Source: Pogonophryne albipinna
Lineage: Eukaryota; Chordata; Actinopteri; Perciformes; Artedidraconidae
DNA: 64,000 nucleotides
Direction: 5' to 3'
Assembly (NCBI GenBank): GCA_028583405.1
Contig: JAPTMU010000050.1
Coordinates: forward strand, 186,001 to 250,000
This document shows, in pieces, positions 47,877 to 59,499 of this stretch. Each line of letters starts with the position of its first letter. Position 1 is the stretch's first letter. A model generated the notes under the pieces. It saw only the letters and a program-made list of their open reading frames with translations. It was not told the DNA's origin and searched no databases. Both the position numbers and the translations under genes were made by a program.

Positions 47877-49780
47877 AGTTAAAACGAATTATTAATGACC
47901 AAGCTATATGTACCAGCTTATACCGCAACATTTTTGTTTCACTATAAAAATGATGCATCTTAAAAAACGGTAAACTGGTTACGTTTTCGCATGATGACAC
48001 GATATATATATATATATATATTTAAGTCATTTTCAAACATATCTTTGTCTGACATGAGTAATATTGTCATTCTTTATTGGTAAATATCATTCATTGTATC
48101 AACTGCAGGAAATAGTAAGCCCTCCTTTTATATTCTTTATAACTGACTCTGACTATAGCTTGTTTATTATTGTTTTAAATTATGCCATTTGTTTCTCTTT
48201 TGTATCTTTATGCGTAGTTATAAATAACTTAACTATTTATTTCAATGTAAGATTTTGTATCTGAATTGGTATTATGCATTATGCAATTTATTTTGCTGCA
48301 CTATCAGGTCCAGAGGGCACCACTGCACTACTTCATCACAACATTGCATCTTTACCTTTGCCCTCTTGCTCGATAAAGTATTGTGGGTCAGAATAGCCAT
48401 ATACATATGCTGGCTTCCATACTGCAATATGAAGTAGGCATACTTGTAGGTTTTGCTTAATGACTTTATCTGTTTCTGGCATACCAAATAGTACAGTTGT
48501 ATGGGTAAGGGAACCCACAGTAATCTCATTGTTCTCCATTGTATTCTGTCTATGTGTAATGATGTGTTTTTGAAAGCTTACCATTCAAAACCAAAGAAAC
48601 ACCTTACAAAATAAAGCACATTTAATGTCAATATTATATATATATATATATATATAAAATAATTTCTCCTATACATCAACCAACCAATATATTTAAATAG
48701 GATTATTGGATCCATGGACTTGGTTTGTAGTGATAACCCCTGGCAATGACCTTATATTTCATTTTAGTGACCAGCACATATTATGATTTTCCTCTACTGA
48801 CATTTTGAATCCACAACTCTGTATTGATGATTGCTTTCTGTTTACATTTGAATACACAGGGGCAATCCATCATCTGCGTTTACACATCACATACATGTTC
48901 CGGTTTTATTTTAACCAAAAAGTACTTTTAGAGCATCTTCAGGGCAAGCAGCACTACGTCACATCCTGCCCAAAATGACGGCCCCGCACACTGAAGAGTG
49001 AAAACAAAGCATCAGCTCATCATGTCTAAAAGCTGATATGCACTTAGAAAAAAAAGGACAGTAAAAGAAACAATCTAACTCAGAAATGACAGTATATGTA
49101 AAAGCCTGCTGCCTGCAACTCGTTCAGACCATACAGTCTATGGTTCAGGCTGACCGGACACCTCATTGGCCAGCATGATCAGAAACGTGCTAAAATGCTA
49201 TCTCATTTCCTGGTTTTGGTCAGATTCCTAGAGAGATAGGGCTCTGGTTTTGGTACCCATTCTACCGTCCCTGCAGCACTCTTTCACCAATAGGAATCAA
49301 GCTCACCAGACGTTCGACCAATCTGATTCGGCGTCTCTTATCTTCCAGCTGAGAAAGTATAAATAACCCCGCCTAGAAAAAAGGCATCAGTTGCGTCTCA
49401 CACTGGACTCATAAATGCCCTGCTACGAGAGCTATATTTTTCCTACGTAACTATATTATATATATTCCTCTTTTTAATCAAAACTCAGAATTTCCCAACT
49501 TTAAAAAAAAAACATGGCAAGTGTAAAAATATACGTTTTCTTAACTTATATTGTGTACATGAACGTGTGATTTCACGCGGCGACCAAACTAGGTTAACTA
49601 ACTGTAATAACTGTTAAGGAGTGGCATATGCCTGCTGTCCGGGCCCGGCGCCACGAGGGGGCAAAAGGGGACATTGCCCCCTCAGTTGTATTATTTGCCC
49701 CCTCACTTTGAGCATCATTCATCCATCGAAAAGTAAAATAAATGTCACAATTATTAAACGTCGTCATTTTTACTCTGCAT
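47877..49780. other. Intergenic interval, no gene
   Basis: AT-rich, with (AT)n runs at about 48002-48020 and 48635-48655. At 49280-49400 there is a promoter-like stretch (see findings). No coding region is supported. Confidence 0.35.
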
Positions 49781-49783
49781 ATA

Positions 49784-51384
49784 CAGTGGGGCAAAAAAGT
49801 AATTAGTCAGCCACCAATTGTGCAAGTTCTCCCACTTAAAAAGATGAGAGAGGCCTGTAATTTTCATCCGAGGTAGCCTATACCTCAACTATGAGACAAA
49901 ATGAGAAAAAAAAAAATCCAGAAAATCACATTGTCTGATTTTTAAAGAATTTATTTGCAAATTATGGTGGAAAATAAGTATTTGGTCAATAACAAAAGTT
50001 CATCTCAATACTTTGTTATATACCCTTTGTTGGCAATGACAGAGGTCAAATGTTTTCTGTAAGTCTTCACAAGGTTTTCACACACTGTTGCTGGTATTTT
50101 GGCCCATTCCTCCATGCAGATCTCCTCTAGAGCAGTGATGTTTTGGGGCTGTCGCTGGGCAACACAGACTTTCAACTCCCTCCAAAGATTTTCTATGGGG
50201 TTGAGATCTGGAGACTGGCTAGGCCACTCCAGGACCTTGAAATGCTTCTTACGAAGCCACTCCTTCGTTGCCCGGGCGGTGTGTTTGGGATCATTGTCAT
50301 GCTGAAAGACCCAGCCACGTTTCATCTTCAATGCCCTTGCTGATGGAAGGAGGTTGTCACTCAAAATCTCACGATACATGGCCCCATTCATTCTTTCCTT
50401 TACACGGATCAGTCGTCCTGGTCCCTTTGCAGAAAAACAGCCCCAAAGCATGATGTTTCCACCCCCATGTTTCACAGTAGGTATGGTGTTCTTTGGATGC
50501 AACTCAGCATTCTTTCTCCTCCAAACACGTCTAGTTGAGTTTTTACCAAAAAGTTCTATTTTGGTTTCATCTGACCATATGACATTCTCCCAATCCTCTT
50601 CTGGATCATCTAAATGCTCTCTAGCAAACCTCAGACGGGCCTGGACATGTACTGGCTTAAGCAGGGGGACACGTCTGGCACTGCAGGATTTGAGTCCCTG
50701 GTGGCGTAGTGTGTTACTGATGGTAGCCTTTGTTACTTTGGTCCCAGCTCTCTGCAGGTCATTGACTAGGTCCCCCCAGTGTGGTTCTGGGATTTTTGCT
50801 CACCGTTCTTGTGATCATTTTGACCCCACAGGGTGAGATCTTGCGTGGAGCCCCAGATCGAGGGAGATTATCAATGTCTTCCATTTTCTAATAATTGCTC
50901 CCACAGTTGATTTCTTCACACCAAGCTGCTTACCTATTGCAGATTCAGTCTTCCCAGCCTGGTGCAGGTCTACAATTTTGTTTCTGGTGTCCTTTGACAG
51001 CTCTTTGGTCTTGGCCATAGTGGAGTTTGTAGTGTGACTGTTTGAGGTTGTGGACAGGTGTCTTTTATACTGATAACGAGTTCAAACAGGTGCCATTAAT
51101 ACAGTTAACGAGTGGAGGACAGAGGAGGCTCTTAAAGAAGAAGTTACAGGTCTGTGAGAGCCAGAAATCTTGTTTGTTTGTAGGTGACCAAATACTTATT
51201 TTACCGAGGAATTTACCAATTAATTCATTAAAAATCCTACAATGTGATTTCCTGGATTCTTTCCCCCCATTCTGTCTCTCATAGTTGAAGTGTACCTAGG
51301 ATGAAAATTACAGGCCTCTCTCATCTTTTTAAGTGGGAGAACTTGCACAATTGGTGGCTGACTAAATACTTTTTTGCCCCACTG
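49784..51384 (-). mobile_element. Tc1-like transposon, 1.6 kb, TA flanked
   Basis: Ends CAGTGGGGCAAAAAAGTA and TACTTTTTTGCCCCACTG with TA on each side (49782-49783 and 51385-51386). Long inverted repeats share CCACCAATTGTGCAAG, TCTCCCACTTAAAAAGATGA and AGGCCTGTAATTTTCATCC. It encodes one transposase on the minus strand, now broken. Confidence 0.93.
50005..51018 (-). pseudogene. Tc1-family transposase, frameshifted
   Basis: The N terminus at 51018 reads [20 protein letters not shown], with a helix-turn-helix of the Tc1 kind and GAIIRKWKT. Frame is lost just after, by a short deletion, and again near 50785 by an extra base. Reading resumes with WSDETK (first catalytic Asp, about 50560-50577), then the open C-terminal part from 50502: [13 protein letters not shown] (second Asp) and [11 protein letters not shown] (Glu), ending KGYITKY. 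The DDE triad is recognisable, so the element decayed recently, but this copy cannot make a full protein. Confidence 0.9.
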
Positions 51385-51389
51385 TACAT

Positions 51390-54060
51390 GACATTTGTTG
51401 TAACAGTATTTTTTTTATTGTGCTTCCTTTCCTTTAAAAAATATAGGATTCCTTCATCTATTACAGTATGTGCATGTGCAGGTTAGAACTTGAATGGATT
51501 ACACTGCAGAACCAGACAGACTTGCCTAGTTCTGCATTTGACCCCAAACAGAGCTCTAGTTCCCTGTAACACTTTACTCAAACCCTCCCCCAGGAACAAT
51601 AACTGAATACACACGCAAAGCCTCTTCACTAAGGGGAAGGTGTGAACAGAGACTGTGTGTGTTTTCACTATCTGGAGTGAACCAGAGCTAAGAAAAACGG
51701 AGAGAGGAGGGGCCATGAATGAATATTTGATTGGCTCCTCTCCGGCGCTGTGTGCTGTAATATTGATGCGGTGGAGGGGCCTTGAGGGTCTCCAAGGCTC
51801 CCAGGTATATTAACACACTGCTGGCTTACCTGAGCTCTCCCTGACCTCCCAATAGAGAAAACATGTGTGTACAAATATGATGAGGTGTGTGTGTGTGTGT
51901 AACAAATACGTGTTTAGATTGACCTGTCTACCTTTACCTGAGGTTTTCCCTCAGTATTTATACGTCTCATTGAATGAAAAATACCATATTTTTGTTGGTT
52001 AATCATGAACAGTTGACTGTTGTGCTGTTTGCTGTTACGCTCATTCAATGTCAGCAGAGAGAATATTAAATATTGCATTTCAGGACATATCTAAAGCACT
52101 TCTGGTCAATGATTTAACCGCACGTCAAGTTTCTTTTGCCTTTTTTCCCCTCCTGCATTTGGAGGTTGTACATAAACATTGCTTTAAATAAATTGTGAAG
52201 ATGAATTTGAAAAACCTTCAGCTTCATTTTGCCAGCACTGAGGGGACGCTTTTATTTTCCAACCTTGTTTTAATGTAATAAACCTGTGGTGGGAGAGGAA
52301 AGGATTTTCAGGGAAGCCTGGTGAACATGATTTAGTACCAAGGGGACTCCTTTATCTGGTAAAAACATGATCACTGATCATTTATGTTCCTTTGATCAAT
52401 CAAATCAAATCCAGATTTTCTTTAATTGGCTCGCTGGGTTTAAAAAGATAGTAGATGTGTCTGCAAACACTTCCTTAAGACTTCTATATTCAGTCATAAA
52501 GAGTTTTCTTTCTGGTTACTTGTGATTAAATCTGAATATCTGTAGGGGGCGCCATTTTATGTATCTGTTTGCTGCTGTTGCAGTGCTGTGCTACCCTGTG
52601 TTCTATTCTGCACAATGCCTTGGGAGCTGTTGAGGGGTTGTCAGTCTGTGTTTTTTAAATTCATGACACCTGTTTTCAGGGATGAAAATCCCTCTTCTGT
52701 CATCAATAGTGCAGTAAAGAGGAAGCTTGGAATGAAGTGTGTTGTGACCGCCTACTGCCTTATTGTATGCTCTCTTCTCTGTGGATTATACAGTTCTGTG
52801 TCTTCTTACTATTCCATCCTTTTTACTTTTATGTTCTACTTTTCTTTCTTTATCCTGACAGAAAGGCTACATGCTATAGTCGCCAAATGGTTGACTGGAT
52901 TGCAGTTTGTAATCAGAGCAAGAGTCAAATAATTAACCAGATCAACACCAGATCCACAAAAATGTGAAAACAATTCCAGCATTGTCAACAGGCAAAGTTT
53001 TGTATATAACCTCCACAAAGGACTAACATTGAGAGACAGGGCAATTTGAGCTCTTGATTTGTATTCAATTGGTCTCAGAATAATCGTAGAAATTAGTAAC
53101 CAGCTGGGAAAATTCACAAAAACAGCTATCAACGTGTTGTTTAAACTATCCAAGGAGGATGTACAGTAAAGCAGCATTATAGACACATGAGAGTTATTTT
53201 TACTCTTAGAAGCTAGAAGAAAGGCAGCAGTGTCAGTCACACAGGGAAATGCCAGGTGTTTGTTGGTGAGGAAGCAAGCTGAGTTTGATCTTCTCCTGCA
53301 AGCGTGTCCCCATTTCTCACTGATCCACAAAGATAAAGACCAAAGGTGAAACACTTTTAACTTTCACTTTTATACTTGACTCACCATCTGCAGATAAAGC
53401 AAGTTTCTACAGGTACATTTCAATAGCATAGAAGAACAGAAGACAAGAAGAAATAATACAGCAGCACAGAAAACAGACCACATGGGCTTGTTAGAGGGGC
53501 TCCACACATTAGCAGGAGATTCATTTAGAAATTGAGAATAAAACAACAAAACCTTTGAACAGACATTAATCTCACAGCCGTCACACCAAACTGGAACAGG
53601 AAAGCATTCTTCCTGAACTACCTCTAAGTCTGCTATGATGTATGATGTATGCTATAGCACTTAACTTAACCATTAAGTGTCTAATACAAACACATAAACC
53701 AGCCTTGGATCATTGTTAACAAAAGTATGCAAACAGGGCTGTCACCACACTTTTGACCCTTATAATGGTATGTGCAAAACCAATAGAGCAGCTTCATGAC
53801 TTTCCAAAGTTAAATAGTACATTCATATCTTTAAGAAGTACAAATACATCAATACTCTGATGATGACATAATATGATCATATGATAAGACATGTGAAACT
53901 AAAACATGTGACTCCCTGCAAGATGTGGAATCAACTTAACAATATAATTCAGATAATGGTCGGCACAAAAAATGTCTAAACCATTAAAGATCCCTGGTAA
54001 ATTAAATGAAAGAAGAAAGAAAGCGAGGGAAAGAAAATGGGATCATCTTTGGGGATTACC
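51390..54060. other. Intergenic interval, no gene supported
   Basis: Includes a (GT)n run at 51885-51900. Open frames at 52588-52932 and 52836-53354 have no recognisable domain, splice context or composition shift. Confidence 0.35.
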
Positions 54061-54068
54061 AGAGATTG

Positions 54069-54115
54069 ATTTCTTCTAAATGTGTCTGAATTATTCAGAC
54101 ACATTTAGAAGAAAT
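54069..54115. repeat. Perfect 47-nt inverted repeat (23-bp stem, 1-nt centre)
   Basis: ATTTCTTCTAAATGTGTCTG begins the left arm at 54069 and the exact reverse complement ends at 54115. The centre is the single base at 54092. The arms match perfectly. Confidence 0.9.
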
Positions 54116-54424
54116 GCTTTCCTTTTTATTATTTCAGAAGAGCGCTGGGACATGTTAAAACAAAGGCCACCGGCAAAACACTCTAGGTTAGGCTTTGTAA
54201 CTCTGTATGGAAATATACACACACTACAGCTGCAACAGACACACACACGGAATAGCTGATGAACAACAAAATACATTATTTTATCTGAACAAATTAGTAA
54301 AGTTTGTTCCCCAATTAGAAATGATTTGTGTTGTTTGTGTGTATGGCAGCATATATTGGCAAACAGCGTTCAATAGACAGCAGACAACTGTGATCTGGTA
54401 AATTCACCTGGAGCTGCCTGTCTC

Positions 54425-54552
54425 TCACTCACACACACACACACACACACACAGAACGCACACACATTTTCCTAACCATGGAGACGGAGAAGGTGGAAAA
54501 GGCACTTGGCCCTTAGAGAACGCTTCTGTGTTTAATCACACACACATACACA

Positions 54553-54592
<40 letters not shown>
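54425..54592. repeat. Two (CA)n microsatellites
   Basis: CA runs at about 54428-54452 and 54537-54592, the second interrupted by TA steps. Another CA-rich stretch lies at 54893-54925. Confidence 0.85.
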
Positions 54593-54595
<3 letters not shown>

Positions 54596-55465
54596 ATTCC
54601 AGGTGAGGTTTCTCGTCCACTTTGCGGTTTGCTTCAAAATGTAAAACTTTTACTAGGTATTCTGCAGTCGAGACATTACAGTAAGCGAATACAGGTTGTG
54701 CATTAGGAATGCTTTTACTAAACAAACATTGACCTACCTACCTAAACACACATGCAAACAAGCACACACATTGTGCACAAACACTCCTCAGGACTTGCTG
54801 TTAATCTTCATATCCTCCCCTCATCATTAAGCTCACTGGAGACCAATCTGTTCTGATGTCAGTCATTAAAATCAATTTGTTCTTTCTCGCAGTGTGCACA
54901 CACACAAACATACACACACACACACCTCCACTAATCTGCTGGTCATCTGGAGGGACGGCCGGACCGACAGCCTCTCTGACGGCTGGGTTTGTGTCACCAG
55001 CTGTCTTGGATGCATTAGCCACAAAGACCGGACCGCCCACCCCCCGGCTGAAATGGCCGCCTCGCCTCAGTCCCCTGGCGAGCTAACCATCATTAACTGC
55101 CATCTTGGCCCTGACTTGCCGTGTCCCTCAGAACCAGAGGGAGGTCGCGGATGGGCTGCTTGGAAGTGTGCTGCTGTGAATAATCGAGTTCATGTGAAAG
55201 GATGAAGTTTCAGGGGGGAAGTGTGGGAGGCTGTCATTATTTTAGTTCCAGCTGCGAAGCCTAGAACTAAAATAAATTGGCCTAAACTTGGAGAACTTTT
55301 GCTTACAAACTAATGAAAGGTCAATCACTGTGTATTCAGTTCAGACCTTTTTTCATAAGCAAGGCCAACGTGGTTTGTTTGGAATAAACAGATGCATCAC
55401 TGGATAATAAATGTTAGCTTTGGTCCAAACTGAAAATCTCTCAACAATAGTTGAATGCATTGCCT

Positions 55466-55872
55466 TAAAGGGGCCCTATTATGCTAATTTGCAGGCTCAT
55501 ATTTATATTTTGTGCCTCTACTGTGAGATGTTAACATGCTTTACATTTCAAAAAGTCTTTATTTTTCTCACTGCCTGTGCTGCAGCACCTCTTTTCACCC
55601 TCTGTCTGAAACCAGAGCCCAGTCTGCTGTGATTGGTTAGCGGGCCAGCTCTGTTGTGATTGGTCTAAAGCTTAGAGATGTCCCGCCCCTTATCACATAC
55701 AATGTATTGGAGCGCTGGCCAATAGCGCAAGTGTTACAGAGATATGTCACTATGTTACAGTAGTATTCAAATAAGTCCAATGATCTGCAAAGGCCATGTT
55801 AATAACCTTTGAAGACCACATGCACAAAAACCTATACTTACAGGGAAGGGACAACCCGAAAAGCATAATTTG
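55466..55872. repeat. Inverted-repeat miniature element (GGGGCCCNATTATGC type)
   Basis: Starts AAGGGGCCCTATTATGCTAA and ends with AAGCATAATTTGAATCC in inverse. The interior shares CAGCACCTCTTTTCACCCTC, GTGATTGGTTAGC and ATACAATGTATTGG-type blocks (in inverse) with the copy at 13193-13890. Confidence 0.65.
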
Positions 55873-56607
55873 AATCCTAGTTACTTTGTTGATGCTCTTA
55901 CTTTTTTCCTCTAGATCTATGAGGTCAAGATTTGTGGTTTGGCCATAACATGTGGAACAGACATTCATGTTCCCCTCAGCATGAAAGAAAACCCCATCTG
56001 CGACCTTTAACTTGACCTACTGCACTAGCAGGTAAACATTTGAATATGTCCAATACTTTGAATAAGCATACACAAATAATGATGATAGGCTAGTAAACTG
56101 TCTCAGTCTAGCTCTTTTCTATTTCCCAAGATGGTTTTAAAAGTGAAGTTCAATAAGATGTATAAATAACAATGAGAGCAGCTTGGTGTTGAATATGAGA
56201 AGCAACTAGATGCACATTTGTACGCTGGGTCAGAACGTTGTCTCTTCCGAAGCACTGGAGAGCTTCACCAGTCCCTGGTAATGTTGTTATGACGGCTGAG
56301 CTAATGCAGCATCCTGCCATGTTGTTGTGTGGCTGTTTCCCTCAGGAACCGGTGTGTGTGTTCGGAGTGTCTCAGTGAAGAGGAGCAGAGGAAGAGGGAG
56401 GGTTATTGCAGTACATTAAGAGACCATGCTGACATCAACATGCTAGCTAACTGGCAAGAGGGGATGTTCATGGTGTTTACCAAATCCTCTTTGGGATCAG
56501 ACTGAATGAAACACTTACAGGGCGAATAAAGGTATTCAAGCTCATACTCATAGACACTCACATACAAGGATTAGAAAACCTCATGGATCTGAAAAGTTGT
56601 ACATGAC

Positions 56608-56991
56608 TGTGATGGAAACTTTTGAAGCAATGGAGACGAGACTCAGAGAGACACGGGGAGAGCAGGAACTTTGATGGCAAACACCGATGGTTTATTTGGA
56701 GCTTCGGCCGGAGAATTCACAAGACATGTGCTGTGCCACGAGTTGACACAGCGGTTGCCAAACCAATTCTGAAGATCTCTACCAGACCCATGTATTCAGC
56801 TAGTTCTGAGAGAATAATCAACATGCTGCATAACAAGATAAAGCCCTATAACCTCTCTATCAGCTGACGCCAACAGGCAGGAACAGGGAGACAAAACACT
56901 GAGAGCACAGCAGCCAAGTCTGTGCTCAGTGAGGGCAGTAAACTGATAAACTGGGTCAAAGTTATGGGCCTAGGAAAATATTTCCCCAACA
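56608..56991. mobile_element. Solo LTR with ATGAC duplication
   Basis: Starts TGTGATGGAAACTTTTGAAG and ends TTTCCCCAACA, with ATGAC on both sides (56603-56607 and 56992-56996). Same family as 47173-47683, but about 130 bases shorter. Confidence 0.82.
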
Positions 56992-57289
56992 ATGACCAGA
57001 ACTGTCTGTCAACAACGTAAACAGGAAAAGATGGAACTCCATAAAGCAAAGTCCAGGAATATATTAAATCGCAAAGCATTGATCAATTATGTCATTTAAA
57101 CTACTTAAATTATTTAATAACAAATGAAATTTTTGTTTTTTTGTTGTAACATGATTCTAAAGTGTACTCATTAAACAGTGATCAGTCCTTTCTCCCTTGG
57201 AAGGAATGCCTACAGAAAGTGCAAAAACATTTACCGGCTGACGGTCGTATGACTGACAACCGGTGAAGTTTCTGTTTGCACAGATGTCT

Positions 57290-57540
57290 GTCAGAATCAG
57301 AATCAGGTTTATTACCAGGTAGGTTGACACGTATGAGGAATTTGACTTGGTGTCGTGGTGCATACATAAAAGTAAAACAAAAATAAAAAACACAGATAGA
57401 GAACTAGAAAAATATTTAAAATAATAAAAAATGTAGTAAAATATAACAGTATTTTCATAGAAATGGAATGGAATAAAAAGGTTTAAAATATGGAATAAAA
57501 ATCGACAGTAATAAAAAATGTTTTTTTTTAAATATTGTTG
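57290..57540. repeat. Fish LINE 3'-end type repeat
   Basis: AATCAGAATCAGGTTTATTA then a body ending in A-rich sequence (ACAAAAATAAAAAACAC). A short relative starts AATCAGAATCAGAAACGGG at 47087. Both are truncated. Confidence 0.5.
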
Positions 57541-58046
57541 TACATTGTGTGCATTAAATTAATGCATAGAGTCCAAAATGACTTTATGAATTCTTGAGGT
57601 GGGCCTTGTAAGCATGTTTTTTGGGGTCTCACTTTGGCCAATGACCAAAATCTCCTCAGTCCACCACTTAGTCCAAGTGGATTTGTGTGTCAACTTTGAA
57701 GAAACACCTTTGAGATATCGTGTTTGTATAAATAGTATGAATTAAGGCTTTCACCATTATTAGTATTTTGTATGGCAGACTTTATGACCACACTAAAAAG
57801 TGTAAAAGTACAATTCTAAAGGAAAAGGTAGTACCTGAAGTTGAAACCCACCAGTAGCATAGATGTTGCTTTCCTTTAAGTGAGCAAATCAACTAAAATT
57901 AACCAAGGTCTAAAAACATGGGACACATTGCTATTTCCCTTTGAGAGTAGTGCCTGTAGTGGCCATCAAAACCTTTTTTAGTTTGTCAAGTTTGCCCAAA
58001 CATGCATGCACACAGTAGCGTCAGAGGTCTTGCTTGAGTGAGTCAG

Positions 58047-59021
58047 TGGGTGTTTCTTAATGTCGAGGAAGGATCCTTCAGAGCCACTATTTCAAGGATT
58101 CTACGTCATCGAATCCCGCCGAAGGACTGTTTCAATGTCCAGGATCCTTGAAATTCTACCGAGGACTGAGTCCTTCGTTGCGGGAAATTTCGAGGATGCA
58201 CATGTGTATGTATCCTCCGCGATCTTAAAAGCCCCACAATGCTTTGCACACGGACCTATTTCCAAAATCTTTGGCGGAAAATGGCAGAATCCAGGCATTA
58301 CACATTTAAATGTAAGTATGTTCAGTGGCATAGTAAATGTGCACATGACTTGTGTTTAAAGTTTATAGTCCGTTTGAGTTTTGCCCGTGTGAACCCTTTA
58401 TATATAGTCTATGGTGTGAACGCAACACCAGAGAAGCGGACTATTAGGTTTGAATGAGACCTTAGAGCGTTTTGCACCTAAATAAATAATTAAAATGAAC
58501 CTTGTTTTGACTTTGCCTCTTTTGTTGATATTTGTGGTTTATGCTACAATGTGCACCAATATGTGTAAAGAAGGTTTGCAGACATCACGTATGATATATG
58601 AATGGAAAGGATGTACAGAAACACTTTTTTGGAAAACTATGAGAATTAAGAAAGGTGATTGAAGATGAGAAATTAATGTAAATGTAAATATGTTGTAGGA
58701 ATAACTTGCAGAAATGATTTAAAGGATATTCATTGATCAGCAGTAAGTAAGGGGTGGGAATTATAAGCTTCCTCCTGCTCCCTTTCGGACACATGGTTTA
58801 TTATTATGATGAATATTTTTGTTGAATATATAAATATAATTATGAATATTGATAAATACTGTATTCAATTTAAGGCGGGGCCTTGCATACCTGCACACTT
58901 GCTAGCCTGTTCCATTCTTCGTTCTCCGATGCTAGGAAGGATTCTTGCCTAGCCTCTGAAGGACCTGACTCGGAAGGACATGTCCTACCAAGGAAGCATC
59001 CTCGACATTGAGAAACACCCA
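58047..59021. mobile_element. Inverted-repeat miniature element, 975 bp
   Basis: Ends TGGGTGTTTCTTAATGTCGA and TCGACATTGAGAAACACCCA. Further inverted blocks follow inside. A related copy is nested in the LTR at 42595-43140. No transposase. Confidence 0.75.
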
Positions 59022-59216
59022 GTGTCAGGAGTGTTACAGCCAGCCTTCACCTGGATGTAGCTCAATAAATAACAATGATGAGTAATTTGCAAGGAGCAAC
59101 AAGTTGACAGTCAATTTGTGGGTCTCGTATTCAAGGCCAAGGTCCACAGCAGCTGTATCGCTTTTATATTGCGACTCATGTAAAATGCATAGATAATGTC
59201 AAGTTAAACTTACACC

Positions 59217-59440
59217 CTCTTCCCCACACTTGTTTTCTATTTCCTCCTCGCCTTCCTTTTTTGTCCACGTTGCTCTTATCTCTTCATTTCCTCTCTCCTC
59301 TTCTCTTTCCTTGTTTTCTTTCATCTCTTCTCTCTTCATATGTCCTCTCCTTTTATCTCCTTGTTTCTTCTCCTACGTTTCTCTTTTGTCTTCTTTACTC
59401 CTCTCCTTAATCCCTTTCCTGTCACCTGTCATCTTGCCAC
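59217..59440. repeat. Long pyrimidine-rich tract
   Basis: About 220 bases with very few purines, made of CTT, TCC and TCTT runs. The open frame here simply reads Ser/Phe/Leu from the tract and is not a gene. Confidence 0.75.
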
Positions 59441-59499
59441 AAAGGCTCAGAGGAGCGTCATAGAGGAGCATCTCTAAGCCCAGGGCTCCAGACACAACA

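Noticed and set aside
52588..53354. Two open frames of 114 and 172 codons on opposite strands
   Set aside because: No known domain, no consistent splice signals, and the two overlap antisense; composition is like the surroundings.
59230..59463. Ser/Phe/Leu-rich open frame
   Set aside because: Translation of the pyrimidine tract only.
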